Source: Rhizobium leguminosarum bv. trifolii WSM2297 (GTDB taxonomy: Bacteria; Pseudomonadota; Alphaproteobacteria; Rhizobiales; Rhizobiaceae). Taken from it: DNA of 64,000 nt. This document shows, one piece after another, positions 8,103 through 16,066 of this stretch (positions within the stretch are counted from its first letter, which is position 1; the number at the start of each line of letters is the position of its first letter). The DNA is taken from positions 2,697,624 to 2,761,623 of the forward strand of contig NZ_JH719395.1 of the NCBI RefSeq assembly GCF_000271845.1. Reading direction: 5' to 3'. The notes below the pieces were generated by a model. It did no database searches. It saw nothing but the letters and a program-made list of their open reading frames with translations, and was not told the DNA's origin. The translations under genes and the position numbers were made by a program.

Positions 8103-9125
8103 TCATTTTTTCCCGTCCGCCAGCGCCTCTTTCCGCCGGCGACGCGGCAGCAGTGATTTTAGGTACCGCCACATCGGCGAGATAACGTAGCTTGCAACCG
8201 GAATTGTGATCAGGCCGGCGACAATACCGACGATGCCGGCTCCTGCCGCCTCGACGGTCCAGCGCAGCACCGACGCCGCAACGGGAATGGCATGGACGGC
8301 CACCTCCCCGGCATCGTGGATCAGATGCGCAAGGCCGGCCACTCCATAGGCTTCGAGGCCGTGAACGATGATGCCGCCGCCGACCCAGATCATAGCAGCC
8401 GTTCCGACAATACCGAGCGCTTTCAGAAAATAAGGCATGCCAGTGACAAGCCCTCGTCCGATCACGCGCAAGAAGGGACCCATCGGAGGCGCCGTCTGCG
8501 CACGCGCCATCATCAGACCCAGATCATCGGCCTTCACGATCAGCGCCACGCCACCATAGACCAAGGCCGTTATGCCCAACCCAACGACGGCAAGGATGAA
8601 AGCCTGCGTGAATATGCTGTCTGACGGGACTGCTGCGAGCGTAATCGCCATGATTTCCGCCGACAGGATGAAATCTGTCTTGATCGCGCCGGCGACCTTC
8701 TGGTCTTCGAGCGATTGCGCATCCAGGCTTGTTGCCTCGAGTGCCGATTCATGAGCGTGGGCGGCATGCGGCAGCACCAGTCCGTAGACTTTTTCCACGC
8801 CCTCGTAGCAGAGAAAAAGTCCGCCGATCATAAGAAGCGGTGTGATCGCCTGTGGTGCGACGAGGCTGAGGATAAGCGCCGCGGGAAGCAGGATCAGAAG
8901 CTTGTTCTTCAGCGAACCCACCGCGATCTTGCCGATAATCGGCACTTCGCGTGCTGCCGAAAATCCGGTGACGTAGCGGGGTGTGACTGCCGCATCATCG
9001 ATGACGACGCCTGCCGCTTTCGCGCCGGCCTTGGCTGCCTGGCCGGCAATATCGTCAAGCGAGGCCGCAGCCACCTTGGCCAAGGCGGCGATATCATCAA
9101 GAAGGGCGATCAAGCCAACGCTCAT
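8103..9125 (-). CDS. DUF808 (YedI) family inner-membrane protein
   Basis: The 340-residue protein matches E. coli YedI in its hallmark segments: SVGLIALLDDIAAL at the N-terminus, VTGFSAAREVPIIGKIAVGSLKNK, then APQAITPLLMIGGLFLCYEGVEKV and KTDFILSAEIMAITLAAV. It ends with MIWVGGGIIVHGL and a basic, Arg-rich tail. Roughly eight membrane helices are evident. The function of the family is not established. The open frame extends to 9377, but GGAG 6 bases before the ATG at 9125 and the start of family similarity place the real start there. It is a single-gene unit converging on the cyclase gene. Confidence 0.88.
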   Translation of the reverse strand: MSVGLIALLDDIAALAKVAAASLDDIAGQAAKAGAKAAGVVIDDAAVTPRYVTGFSAAREVPIIGKIAVGSLKNKLLILLPAALILSLVAPQAITPLLMIGGLFLCYEGVEKVYGLVLPHAAHAHESALEATSLDAQSLEDQKVAGAIKTDFILSAEIMAITLAAVPSDSIFTQAFILAVVGLGITALVYGGVALIVKADDLGLMMARAQTAPPMGPFLRVIGRGLVTGMPYFLKALGIVGTAAMIWVGGGIIVHGLEAYGVAGLAHLIHDAGEVAVHAIPVAASVLRWTVEAAGAGIVGIVAGLITIPVASYVISPMWRYLKSLLPRRRRKEALADGKK

Positions 9126-9509
9126 TCGAGGCTCCGTTGAGAAGATAGACTCTGACACAGCAAAAAGCGGAAAACTCGACATCGAAGCGACACGTGGCAT
9201 CCTCTCCGGGAAGATGCCACGCAGGAATCGTGACAGCAATGGCCGTTTATTCGACTGGCATCGGGCTCCGCCCATTCTGATCGGACAACGAGAGCACCGA
9301 TGCCCGACTATCGCCTTGAAAACAAGCGCCCCTGCGTCGACGACGGACACGGGCATTTGGCCGGCGACAAGAAGCAAGCTGCTGATCTTTAGAAGGTTTA
9401 AGGGCTGATCACCGAGTCTAGCAGCTATTCAACTTAGCCGACGCCGCTCCAGACATGCTCCGACCGCGAGCGGTTCACTGCAATGACTGAACCTTGCCTT
9501 TTCCAGAAA
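9126..9509. other. Intergenic region, nothing recognised
   Basis: These 384 bases between the DUF808 gene and a small hypothetical gene contain only short frames without family features. No repeats or hairpins with a T tract were seen. It should include the promoter of the DUF808 gene. Confidence 0.4.
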
Positions 9510-9785
9510 TTACGGTGTCGTCAAGGAACTCCCCTTTTGATGCTGTGCACATAGAGCTACCACTTCAGCTTCAATATCGCGGCAGAGCTGTTCATATTCC
9601 GCGATCAGTTTGCTGTTGGCTTCAGCGTTGAAGCTGAAGCGGTCGAGCGCGGTGGTGGCAAGCTCATAAGACTCGAAAAGCTCGTCGATCGCATCGTTCG
9701 GAAGGAGTTGCAACTGGTCGCGCAAAGCCGGTAGCTTGAGCATAAGTTTCTTCCGCCCCCGCTCTTTGCTGCGGATGGAATGCAT
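9510..9785 (-). CDS. Small hypothetical protein
   Basis: A 91-residue, mostly helical soluble protein without Trp, rich in Leu, Glu and Ala (LKLPALRDQLQLLPNDAIDELFESYELA). GTGAGG lies 5 bases before the ATG at 9785, and a second ATG at 9743 is preceded by GGAAG; the conserved-looking part begins at the second. I do not recognise a family. Codon use resembles its neighbours. It stands alone, divergent from the lipoprotein hydrolase gene. The alternation of hydrophobic and charged residues suggests a short helical bundle. Confidence 0.5.
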   Translation of the reverse strand: MHSIRSKERGRKKLMLKLPALRDQLQLLPNDAIDELFESYELATTALDRFSFNAEANSKLIAEYEQLCRDIEAEVVALCAQHQKGSSLTTP

Positions 9786-10210
9786 GCCGTCCTCACCTTA
9801 TGCCGTTTCAACACATATCGGATACGTAATGGGATCTGCCGCAGATCGTTCCATACCGGCGCATTTTCTGGGCTTGGATGCGGTATTGATCGCAGTGGAA
9901 GGGCTTTGGAAAAATGGTGTCAATCTCCGCTGGAAAGCGTTCGCGACCCTCCTATAATCGTGGCTGCAACGGCCTCGCCGGGACCAATCAAACGGTTTGC
10001 AGAACCCTCGGTCAGCCGGTCCCCATTTCGATCTGGCCAGCAGCTGCCGGCATAGAGGATACGCGATACTACAGGCCTTTGGCGTTTGTCGATGCTAGCT
10101 TGGCAAAGGCGCCGGCGGTCAGGCAGGCCTCTCACGCCAGGATGCAGGTTAGAAACGGGGTATCGACCCGCGTGAAACTACTCGAAATATTTTCTCCAGA
10201 AGCTCGTTGC
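9786..10210. other. Intergenic region before the lipoprotein hydrolase gene
   Basis: These 425 bases contain an open extension of the hydrolase frame, but its translation has no signal or domain features, so it is treated as non-coding. No specific regulatory motif was recognised. Confidence 0.4.
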
Positions 10211-11425
10211 ATGGGCAAGCGCAGCCTCTTGCTGGTTCTGCTCATGCTGACGGGCTGTGGCCATCAAACCGGTGTGATGACACCACTCGCCGGCGCGGCG
10301 TCGACACCTTCTACCGCAAAGGTCGACATGCTGGTCGCCACGACCCGCCAACCGTCAGGTGACCCTGCGACGCTTTTTAACGGGGAGCGAAGTCCGAAGC
10401 CGCACCTAACCGAAGTGTCCATTTCCATACCGAGCAATCGCAAGCCGGGAACGGTTCAGTGGCCCGACCGCCTGCCGCCCGATCCGGCAACGGACTTCGC
10501 AGTGACCCGGGTGCAGCAGGTCTCGACAGTCGCTGAGGGCCGGGCGTGGTTCAGGCAGCATCCGAAAGGCGGCCACGCGCTGGTATTCATTCATGGATTC
10601 AACAACACCTATGAAGATTCCGTCTTCCGCCTGGCCCAGATCGTCCACGACAGCGGAATGCAGGCAACGCCGGTGCTGTTTACCTGGCCGTCGCGAGCCG
10701 AGGTCGTCGCCTACCAATATGACAAGGAAAGCACGAACTATTCACGCACAGCTCTGGAGCAGGCCTTGCGCACCTTGGCGGGCGACCCGAACGTCACGGA
10801 CATAACCATCCTTGCCCATTCGATGGGAACATGGCTGGCCATGGAATCCCTGCGCCAGATGGGAATCCGCGACGGCCACGTGAACGGCAAGATTCACAAT
10901 GTCATCCTCGCCTCGCCCGATATCGACATCGAGGTCTTCGCCAAGCAGTATGTCGAGCTCGGTGCGCCACGGCCGAAATTCACGATCTTCGTCTCACAGG
11001 ACGACAAGGCGCTAGCCGTCTCGCAGTTCATCAGCGGGCGCGTCTCCCGCCTCGGGGCAATCGACCCGACGCAGGAACCCTATCGTTCAAAGCTGGAGAA
11101 GGCGGGCATCACAGCGATCGATCTAACAAAGGTCAAGACGAAGGATGGCCTCAACCACGGCAAGTTCGCCGAAAGCCCGGAGATCGTGCAATTGATCGGC
11201 CAGCGTCTCATGACCGGGCAGCCGCTGACGGATTCAAAGGTGACCCTCGGCCAGGGGATTACAGCAGTGGTCGGGGGCACGGTGTCAACCATCGGTACTG
11301 TTGCAGCCTCCGCGGTAGCCGCGCCAGCCGTCATAGTCGAGCAACCGTTGAAACGGAACCAGCGACCAAGTGCAGCCGCTGACCGGCTTGACGACAACCT
11401 GAAGCCGCAGCCACTCACTCAATAG
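10211..11425 (+). CDS. Alpha/beta-hydrolase lipoprotein (DUF900 family)
   Basis: The 404-residue protein starts with a lipoprotein signal (MGKRSLLLVLLMLTGC), predicting acylated Cys16 and membrane anchoring. The hydrolase fold is marked by VFIHGFNNTYEDSVFRLAQI (oxyanion strand and loop), FTWPSR, and the nucleophile elbow ILAHSMGTWLAMESL (A-H-S-M-G). LASPDID and NHGKF near the C-terminus are typical positions of the acid and base. The DUF900 family has esterase-like members, but the substrate is unknown. The open frame reaches back to 9914, but the lipobox fixes the ATG at 10211. The tail after about residue 335 is Ala/Val-rich and low in complexity. No partner genes are evident. Confidence 0.82.
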   Translation: MGKRSLLLVLLMLTGCGHQTGVMTPLAGAASTPSTAKVDMLVATTRQPSGDPATLFNGERSPKPHLTEVSISIPSNRKPGTVQWPDRLPPDPATDFAVTRVQQVSTVAEGRAWFRQHPKGGHALVFIHGFNNTYEDSVFRLAQIVHDSGMQATPVLFTWPSRAEVVAYQYDKESTNYSRTALEQALRTLAGDPNVTDITILAHSMGTWLAMESLRQMGIRDGHVNGKIHNVILASPDIDIEVFAKQYVELGAPRPKFTIFVSQDDKALAVSQFISGRVSRLGAIDPTQEPYRSKLEKAGITAIDLTKVKTKDGLNHGKFAESPEIVQLIGQRLMTGQPLTDSKVTLGQGITAVVGGTVSTIGTVAASAVAAPAVIVEQPLKRNQRPSAAADRLDDNLKPQPLTQ

Positions 11426-11480
11426 TGCAGCGGCAGCTTCGCGGGAGCTGGGATTCTCGCAAACGTCTTTTTCGGAAATC

Positions 11481-11495
11481 ACCGTATTTTACGGT
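11481..11495. promoter_or_regulatory. Short dyad upstream of the potassium channel gene
   Basis: ACCGTA-TTT-TACGGT is a perfect 6-base inverted repeat about 120 bases before the channel gene start. It may be an operator or part of the end of the preceding transcript. No regulator is assigned. Confidence 0.25.
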
Positions 11496-11617
11496 AACCT
11501 ACGTCCTGACGATTTGGCTTATGGAGCAGGTTCTCTGACGCTACGGTGCCAGAGCCTCGCGAGGGCGAAAGCTCCATCCTCGGCAAGTACGTCTGCTAAA
11601 CGGAGGAGCTAACGCCG

Positions 11618-12037
11618 TTGTTTCACTTCCTATTCGGCAGCAGCCTCATCGCGGCCACCGTTGCCATTCAAGCGGCATGCATGTCCGCTGGTCTCAACGT
11701 CTTTCGTCGCCTGGAAGAGACCAGTCCTGCATTTCTGTCGAAACGGCCGACCACGATCACAGTAATATGGGTTATCTATCTGATGATGCCGATCATGATC
11801 GATGTCTGTCTTTGGGCCGTATTTTACTCGGTCATAGAGGCTCTGCCGAGCTTCGAGGACGCCATGTATTTTTCGACCGTTACATTCACAACAGTGGGTT
11901 ACGGCGACATTGTCTTGGCAAAGGAATGGCGCCAGGTCGCCACTTTCGAAGCGGTCAACGGCTGGATCATATTCGGGTGGGCGACCGCGCTGATGATGGC
12001 GGTCATTCAGCGCCTGTACTTCCGTTCGGGCACGTAA
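11618..12037 (+). CDS. Two-TM potassium channel (ion_trans_2 family)
   Basis: This 139-residue protein has the selectivity filter TTVGYGD at residues 91-97, preceded by a pore helix (FEDAMYFSTVTFT) and flanked by membrane helices at about 50-72 and 112-130. An extra N-terminal hydrophobic segment lies at 5-25. It has no cytosolic RCK or cyclic-nucleotide domain, so gating is not evident. It would function as a tetramer. The start codon is TTG, supported by GGAGGAG at 11602-11608, 9 bases upstream. It converges with the Ca2+/H+ antiporter gene 12 bases downstream; the two together suggest a small cation-homeostasis pair. Confidence 0.88.
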   Translation: MFHFLFGSSLIAATVAIQAACMSAGLNVFRRLEETSPAFLSKRPTTITVIWVIYLMMPIMIDVCLWAVFYSVIEALPSFEDAMYFSTVTFTTVGYGDIVLAKEWRQVATFEAVNGWIIFGWATALMMAVIQRLYFRSGT

Positions 12038-12049
12038 TGGATAAAGCCA

Positions 12050-13195
12050 TTAGGACGGCGCAGCCGGCGGCAGAAGAAACAGCGTGAGCCCGAAAATCGC
12101 ATAGACGGCCAATGCCATCACGCCCATATACCAGACACCGCGGCCGCCATTCGATAGGAAGGTCGCCGCCATGGTGGCGATCAGCATCATGGTGACCGCG
12201 CCCGGCCAGAATTGCAGAGACATCGGTTCAGGTCCGAGGAAATAGCTGACGATGACGAGGATCGGCGCGACGAAGAGCGCGATCTGTGCAGCACTTCCCA
12301 ATGCGATGCCGACACTGAGATCGAGGCGGTTGGCGCGCGCTGCCGAAAATGCGGTCGTCATTTCCGCCGCTCCTCCGACCAGCGCAACGACGATGAAGCC
12401 GACGAAAGCAGGCGTCATGCCGAGGCTGTCGGCCGCTCCCTGAACTGAGCCAACGAAGATTTCACTGATCAGTGCGACGAAAAGCGTGACGACGACAAGG
12501 ATGACGACGCTGACGGTGATCGGCCAGGAACTGTGGTCCTCCTCGGCATGGCTTGCGCTTGCAAACAATTCGCGGTGCGTTTTCAGGGAAAAGAACATCC
12601 CCATCGCATAGACGGCGATCAGCAGCACAGCCAGACCGAGGCTCAGTTTCTGCGAAACGACGGATGTTTGATCCACATCGCTGATGATCGATGGCACCAT
12701 GATGGCGACAGTCGCCAGGAACAGCAGGCAGGCTTGGAAGCGCGCATTGACCCTGTTGAACTCCTGCACATGATGCTTCAGTCCTCCGAAGAGAAATGCA
12801 CCGCCCAGCATGAACAGGGTATTGGTGACGATGGCGCCGGCAAGTGATGCCTTGACCAGCAGATACTGACCGGCCTGCAAGGCAGCCAGCGAGATCACCA
12901 GTTCGGTCAGGTTTCCGAGTGTGGCATTGAGCAAGCCTCCGACCGCATCTCCCGTCCGCGCAGAGACCGCCTCGGTTGCCCGACTTAAGAGCATTGCCAG
13001 AGGCACGATCGCACAGACCGACATGGCAAAAAGAAGCGTATGCGCTTGCGGAGATGTGTGCTCCAGCAGAATGACGAGCGGAACGAAGACGATAAGCACC
13101 AGCAGCGGTGCCTGCCGGACCTCGGTCACTGCAGCCCTGGTTATCGCAGAGATGCGAGATGGTGCGATCGCGTCTCTCTGCTCAAGATTACGCAT
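12050..13195 (-). CDS. Calcium/proton antiporter (CaCA/Cax family)
   Basis: The 381-residue protein has about eleven membrane helices and the two inverted Cax repeats, each with its acidic signature: GNLTELVISLAAL in the first half and GGAAEMTTAFSAARANRLDLS in the second. It would export Ca2+ (or Na+/K+, as ChaA can) in exchange for protons. The length fits the ChaA/Cax group. GGAG lies 6 bases before the ATG at 13195. It is a single-gene unit between the channel gene and the FixJ-like gene. Selectivity cannot be read from the sequence. Confidence 0.9.
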   Translation of the reverse strand: MRNLEQRDAIAPSRISAITRAAVTEVRQAPLLVLIVFVPLVILLEHTSPQAHTLLFAMSVCAIVPLAMLLSRATEAVSARTGDAVGGLLNATLGNLTELVISLAALQAGQYLLVKASLAGAIVTNTLFMLGGAFLFGGLKHHVQEFNRVNARFQACLLFLATVAIMVPSIISDVDQTSVVSQKLSLGLAVLLIAVYAMGMFFSLKTHRELFASASHAEEDHSSWPITVSVVILVVVTLFVALISEIFVGSVQGAADSLGMTPAFVGFIVVALVGGAAEMTTAFSAARANRLDLSVGIALGSAAQIALFVAPILVIVSYFLGPEPMSLQFWPGAVTMMLIATMAATFLSNGGRGVWYMGVMALAVYAIFGLTLFLLPPAAPS

Positions 13196-13333
13196 GGCAA
13201 TCTCCGTCTCTCCTGCCCTTGGACAAGCCTACCGACAACACCGCCTTCGCGCATTGATCCCAGTCAAATGCTTGGCCTCGTGCAGGAACGAAGAACCTCT
13301 GGGGGTTCGCATCGCAAGGCAGCTCCTTCGATT

Positions 13334-13966
13334 TCAGCCGGCGGATCGCAGCCAGGCATTGCCTGCGGGCCTGAGTGGGATCACCATCTTCATCAGTTGA
13401 GGGAGATTGCGGGCCTTCATCTTCGCCATGACATTTGCGCGATGAACTTCGACGGTGCGGGCGCTGATGCCGAGTTCAAAAGCAATCTGCTTGTTTTGAA
13501 GCCCGTCGACGATCCCGGTCAGCACCTGCTGCTCGCGCTGGGTCAATTGGTGAATACGCGCCAGCACGACATCGTCACGCTGTTCCTCCGATATCTCCGA
13601 ATGCGCGATCGCTTCCTTGATCGCGGCGATGAGGACATCTTCCTTGAAAGGTTTTTCAATGAAGTCGACGGCGCCCGCCTTCATTGCCTGAACCGCCAGT
13701 GCAATATCGCCGTTACCGCTGATAACGATAGCCGGTATGCCGTTGTGGTGCGCCTTCAGACATTCCAGCAGTTCCAGGCCATCAAACCCTTGCATCCTGA
13801 GTTCCGTAAGCAGGCAGCATTTTCCTTCCGAAAGAGGCTGATCCAGAAACGCCGTCGCAGACGTATGCGCTCGCACCGCAAAGCCGGCGCAGACAAGCAG
13901 GAAGGTCAGAGACTTTCTAACCTCCTCCTCATCGTCGACGATGTGTACGGTGATGTCGTTTTGCAT
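13334..13966 (-). CDS. FixJ-type response regulator with Glu at the phospho-acceptor position
   Basis: The 210-residue protein is built like FixJ: a receiver domain (1-120; VHIVDDEEEVRKSL with the acidic pocket at Asp11/Asp12) and a LuxR-type output domain (140-205; LTQREQQVLTGIVDGLQNKQ, then ARTVEVHRANVMAKM). Lys in FIEKPFKE and the Ser of VISG are conserved. The position of Asp54 in FixJ is Glu55 here (CLLTELRMQG, codon GAA at 13802-13804). Glu cannot be phosphorylated normally and often mimics the active state. No FixL kinase is adjacent. GAGG lies 8 bases before ATG 13966. The open frame upstream to 14179 lacks family similarity. It may co-transcribe with the TolB-like gene 124 bases upstream. 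Confidence 0.88.
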   Translation of the reverse strand: MQNDITVHIVDDEEEVRKSLTFLLVCAGFAVRAHTSATAFLDQPLSEGKCCLLTELRMQGFDGLELLECLKAHHNGIPAIVISGNGDIALAVQAMKAGAVDFIEKPFKEDVLIAAIKEAIAHSEISEEQRDDVVLARIHQLTQREQQVLTGIVDGLQNKQIAFELGISARTVEVHRANVMAKMKARNLPQLMKMVIPLRPAGNAWLRSAG

Positions 13967-14090
13967 GAACCACCTCGCCCGTAGCGCATTCGACCAGGGG
14001 CGGCCTGAACAAATGCCCCAGCCAAACACTAGCACCGTCAGGCTGCAAGCGCCTGTAGCATCACGTAAGCTCTCGCGATGGGGGTTGACG

Positions 14091-15041
14091 CTACTGCCGG
14101 CTGGATATCGCATCAGCGATCTGCCGGGCGATTTCTTCTTGGACGTCGAGAATACTTCGGTCCTGAAAGGTTCTGTCATAAGCGCCTGTCCAGGTTACCG
14201 TTCCGTCGGAGCGATTAACCAGCCGGATTTGTACATGCAGCCTGGAACCGTCAGTTCCCAAGCTTCCCTGCAGGGAAAACTGCGGTTGGGTGGACGCAGT
14301 GATTTGCGTTTGCGGACCCGCCGACTTGACGATGACGGACCTGATCTTCGTCAACTGCGCGATGACCTCATCCGTCAGCCCCTTGGCGATGTCTGCATCG
14401 CCATTCTCGCGACCTGTGCCGACGAGAGGTTCCACGATGATCTCAGCCTTTAATTCATCTCCCCTAGACGAAACCGTTGCGACGGCGGGGGTGGAGGAGC
14501 CGAAAAGCCCTTCGAGCGGTCGTACCAGAGAGAGGATCGCGATAAGACCAAGGACAAGTGGTACGCCGATCGGCAGGAGGAGATCCCGATAGGCAAATGA
14601 CTGTTTCTGTTGTGCCGCCGGCGCCGAGTGCAGCCGGTGGTCCTTTGGCTGAGAATGGTGTTCTGATGAAATGGCCGACCGACTTACGATGAAGCTCGGT
14701 ACGTATCGACCCTTGGGAATGGTGATCTGGATGGGATCGTCTCGCCCGACCACCAGATAGTAGCGCTCCAAGGCCCGGCGAATGCGTCCCGCCTCGATGC
14801 GAACGACCGGGTCGTTTTGCGCATCGAAGGACGCATCCCGGCCGAAGACTGCCTGGGCAATAGCGTAAGCTTTCAGGTTCGTCTCCCGTCCCGCCAGGGT
14901 TTCATCGACAATATATGCCAGAAACCGCCGGCTCCGGTCCGGAGCCTGAAATTCCACGCTCGATAGGATACGATCAAGCTGCGCACGGACCCTTGCGGGT
15001 TCCGCTATCGGATCATTGCCTTGCCCGCCTTGCGAGCCCAT
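14091..15041 (-). CDS. TolB-like membrane protein, short paralogue without TPR region
   Basis: The 316-residue protein starts with a conserved ~100-residue cytosolic domain (FLAYIVDETLAG, AVFGRDASFDAQNDPVVRIE, RRALERYYL, ITIPKGRYVPSF), then one membrane helix at about 150-175 (DLLLPIGVPLVLGLIAILSL). A periplasmic TolB-N/FlgO-like domain follows (AKGLTDEVIAQLTKI, FSLQGSLGTDGSRLHVQIRLVNRSDGTV), ending at residue 316. The protein at 41274-43097 has the same parts in the same order plus some 250 residues of TPRs. The stop here is natural in frame, so this is a short form or an old truncation. GGGAGG lies 5 bases before ATG 15041. It is upstream of the FixJ-like gene on the same strand, so it could be that regulator's signal input, which is inference. 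Confidence 0.72.
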   Translation of the reverse strand: MGSQGGQGNDPIAEPARVRAQLDRILSSVEFQAPDRSRRFLAYIVDETLAGRETNLKAYAIAQAVFGRDASFDAQNDPVVRIEAGRIRRALERYYLVVGRDDPIQITIPKGRYVPSFIVSRSAISSEHHSQPKDHRLHSAPAAQQKQSFAYRDLLLPIGVPLVLGLIAILSLVRPLEGLFGSSTPAVATVSSRGDELKAEIIVEPLVGTGRENGDADIAKGLTDEVIAQLTKIRSVIVKSAGPQTQITASTQPQFSLQGSLGTDGSRLHVQIRLVNRSDGTVTWTGAYDRTFQDRSILDVQEEIARQIADAISSRQ

Positions 15042-15121
15042 CGCGCCCTCCCGTGAACACGCCGTTTGACCTCACCGGTGCTCGACGCCGACGCTTATGG
15101 TTTGGTAGCCTGTGCCTCTGA

Positions 15122-16048
15122 TTATTCCGGCAATGCAGTCTGGCGGAAGAAAGTCTCGATCGGCTCGTCCGGCGGGCCAAACCAGGTGGTGAAGAACGCC
15201 CGGAATTCCGGCGCGGCATAGGTCAGGCTCAGCGCGCGATCGACGCTGAGCCTGAAATCCTCATCGCCCCTGGTCATTTCGAGCCCCAGAGGCTGGAAGG
15301 TAAAATGGCGCTTCAGAACGATCAGATTGCCGGAATCATCACTGCGTGCCGCAGCGTCCATCAGCAGTGACATGTCGCCGAACAGCACCGCCGAACTCCC
15401 GTCACGAACGCGGTCGACACCCTGCTGGTAGTTATTGACCGGCACCGTCGTTGCGGCGAGCTGGAAGGTCTCGATCCTGTCGGAGAGCCACCGTTCGCTG
15501 CTGGTCCCGGCAATCGCCGAAAATGTCTTGTGTTCAAGGATCGTGCGCGCCGGAGAGCCGCGCCAGATCGGCCGGCTCGACGGCTGCCCGTATTCCAGGA
15601 CCTCGCGCAACGCCAGCGGCGCACTTGCTCTCAGCAGCGCGCCCGTGCCGCTCGGAAAGATCGGCAGCGAGAACGAAACCTCCTGCCTGCGGCTGATCGT
15701 TACCGGCTCGGCCGCACAAACGAGATCGACCACGCCGTCCTGTATGGCCCGCGGCCGGGCATCGTTGCCGAGCGGAACCCATTCTATGTTCAATTGCGAG
15801 AGTTTCAGCTCCGCCCTGACGCTGTCGGCAATCTTGTTGCAGAGCGCGACTGCATAGCCATCGGGCGCACCCTGGTCCGACTTGAACGAAAACGGTCTTG
15901 CATCGGGATCATAACCGAGCTTCAGCGAACTGCTGCCACGGATACGATCCAGCGTCTGTGCGACAGCCGGGGTAAAGGTGGCAGTTGCCAGTGCACCGAT
16001 GAAGATGGAGGTGGCAATCGCTGTCCACCGCCCTTTGCTGATTGGCAT
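15122..16048 (-). CDS. Amino-acid ABC-type periplasmic binding protein (SBP_bac_3)
   Basis: The 308-residue protein has a cleavable signal peptide (about 1-30, ending in TPAVA-Q) and the family 3 solute-binding fold: LKLGYDPDARPFSF, GAPDGYAVALCNKIAD, VDLVCAAEPVTISRRQEVSFSLP and GLEMTRGDEDFRLSVDRAL. Such proteins bind polar amino acids, or act as periplasmic sensors. No permease or ATPase gene accompanies it. It starts only 18 bases after the stop of the decarboxylase-antiporter gene, with GGGAGGA before its ATG, so it is the last gene of the adiA-like operon. Arginine or ornithine are natural candidate ligands. It lacks the kinase and cyclase domains often fused to this fold. Confidence 0.85.
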   Translation of the reverse strand: MPISKGRWTAIATSIFIGALATATFTPAVAQTLDRIRGSSSLKLGYDPDARPFSFKSDQGAPDGYAVALCNKIADSVRAELKLSQLNIEWVPLGNDARPRAIQDGVVDLVCAAEPVTISRRQEVSFSLPIFPSGTGALLRASAPLALREVLEYGQPSSRPIWRGSPARTILEHKTFSAIAGTSSERWLSDRIETFQLAATTVPVNNYQQGVDRVRDGSSAVLFGDMSLLMDAAARSDDSGNLIVLKRHFTFQPLGLEMTRGDEDFRLSVDRALSLTYAAPEFRAFFTTWFGPPDEPIETFFRQTALPE

Positions 16049-16066
16049 GGTTCGTCCTCCCTTACC

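Noticed and set aside
9914..10210. N-terminal extension of the lipoprotein hydrolase
   Set aside because: It would bury the lipoprotein signal at residue 100; the ATG at 10211 begins an ideal signal with LTGC.
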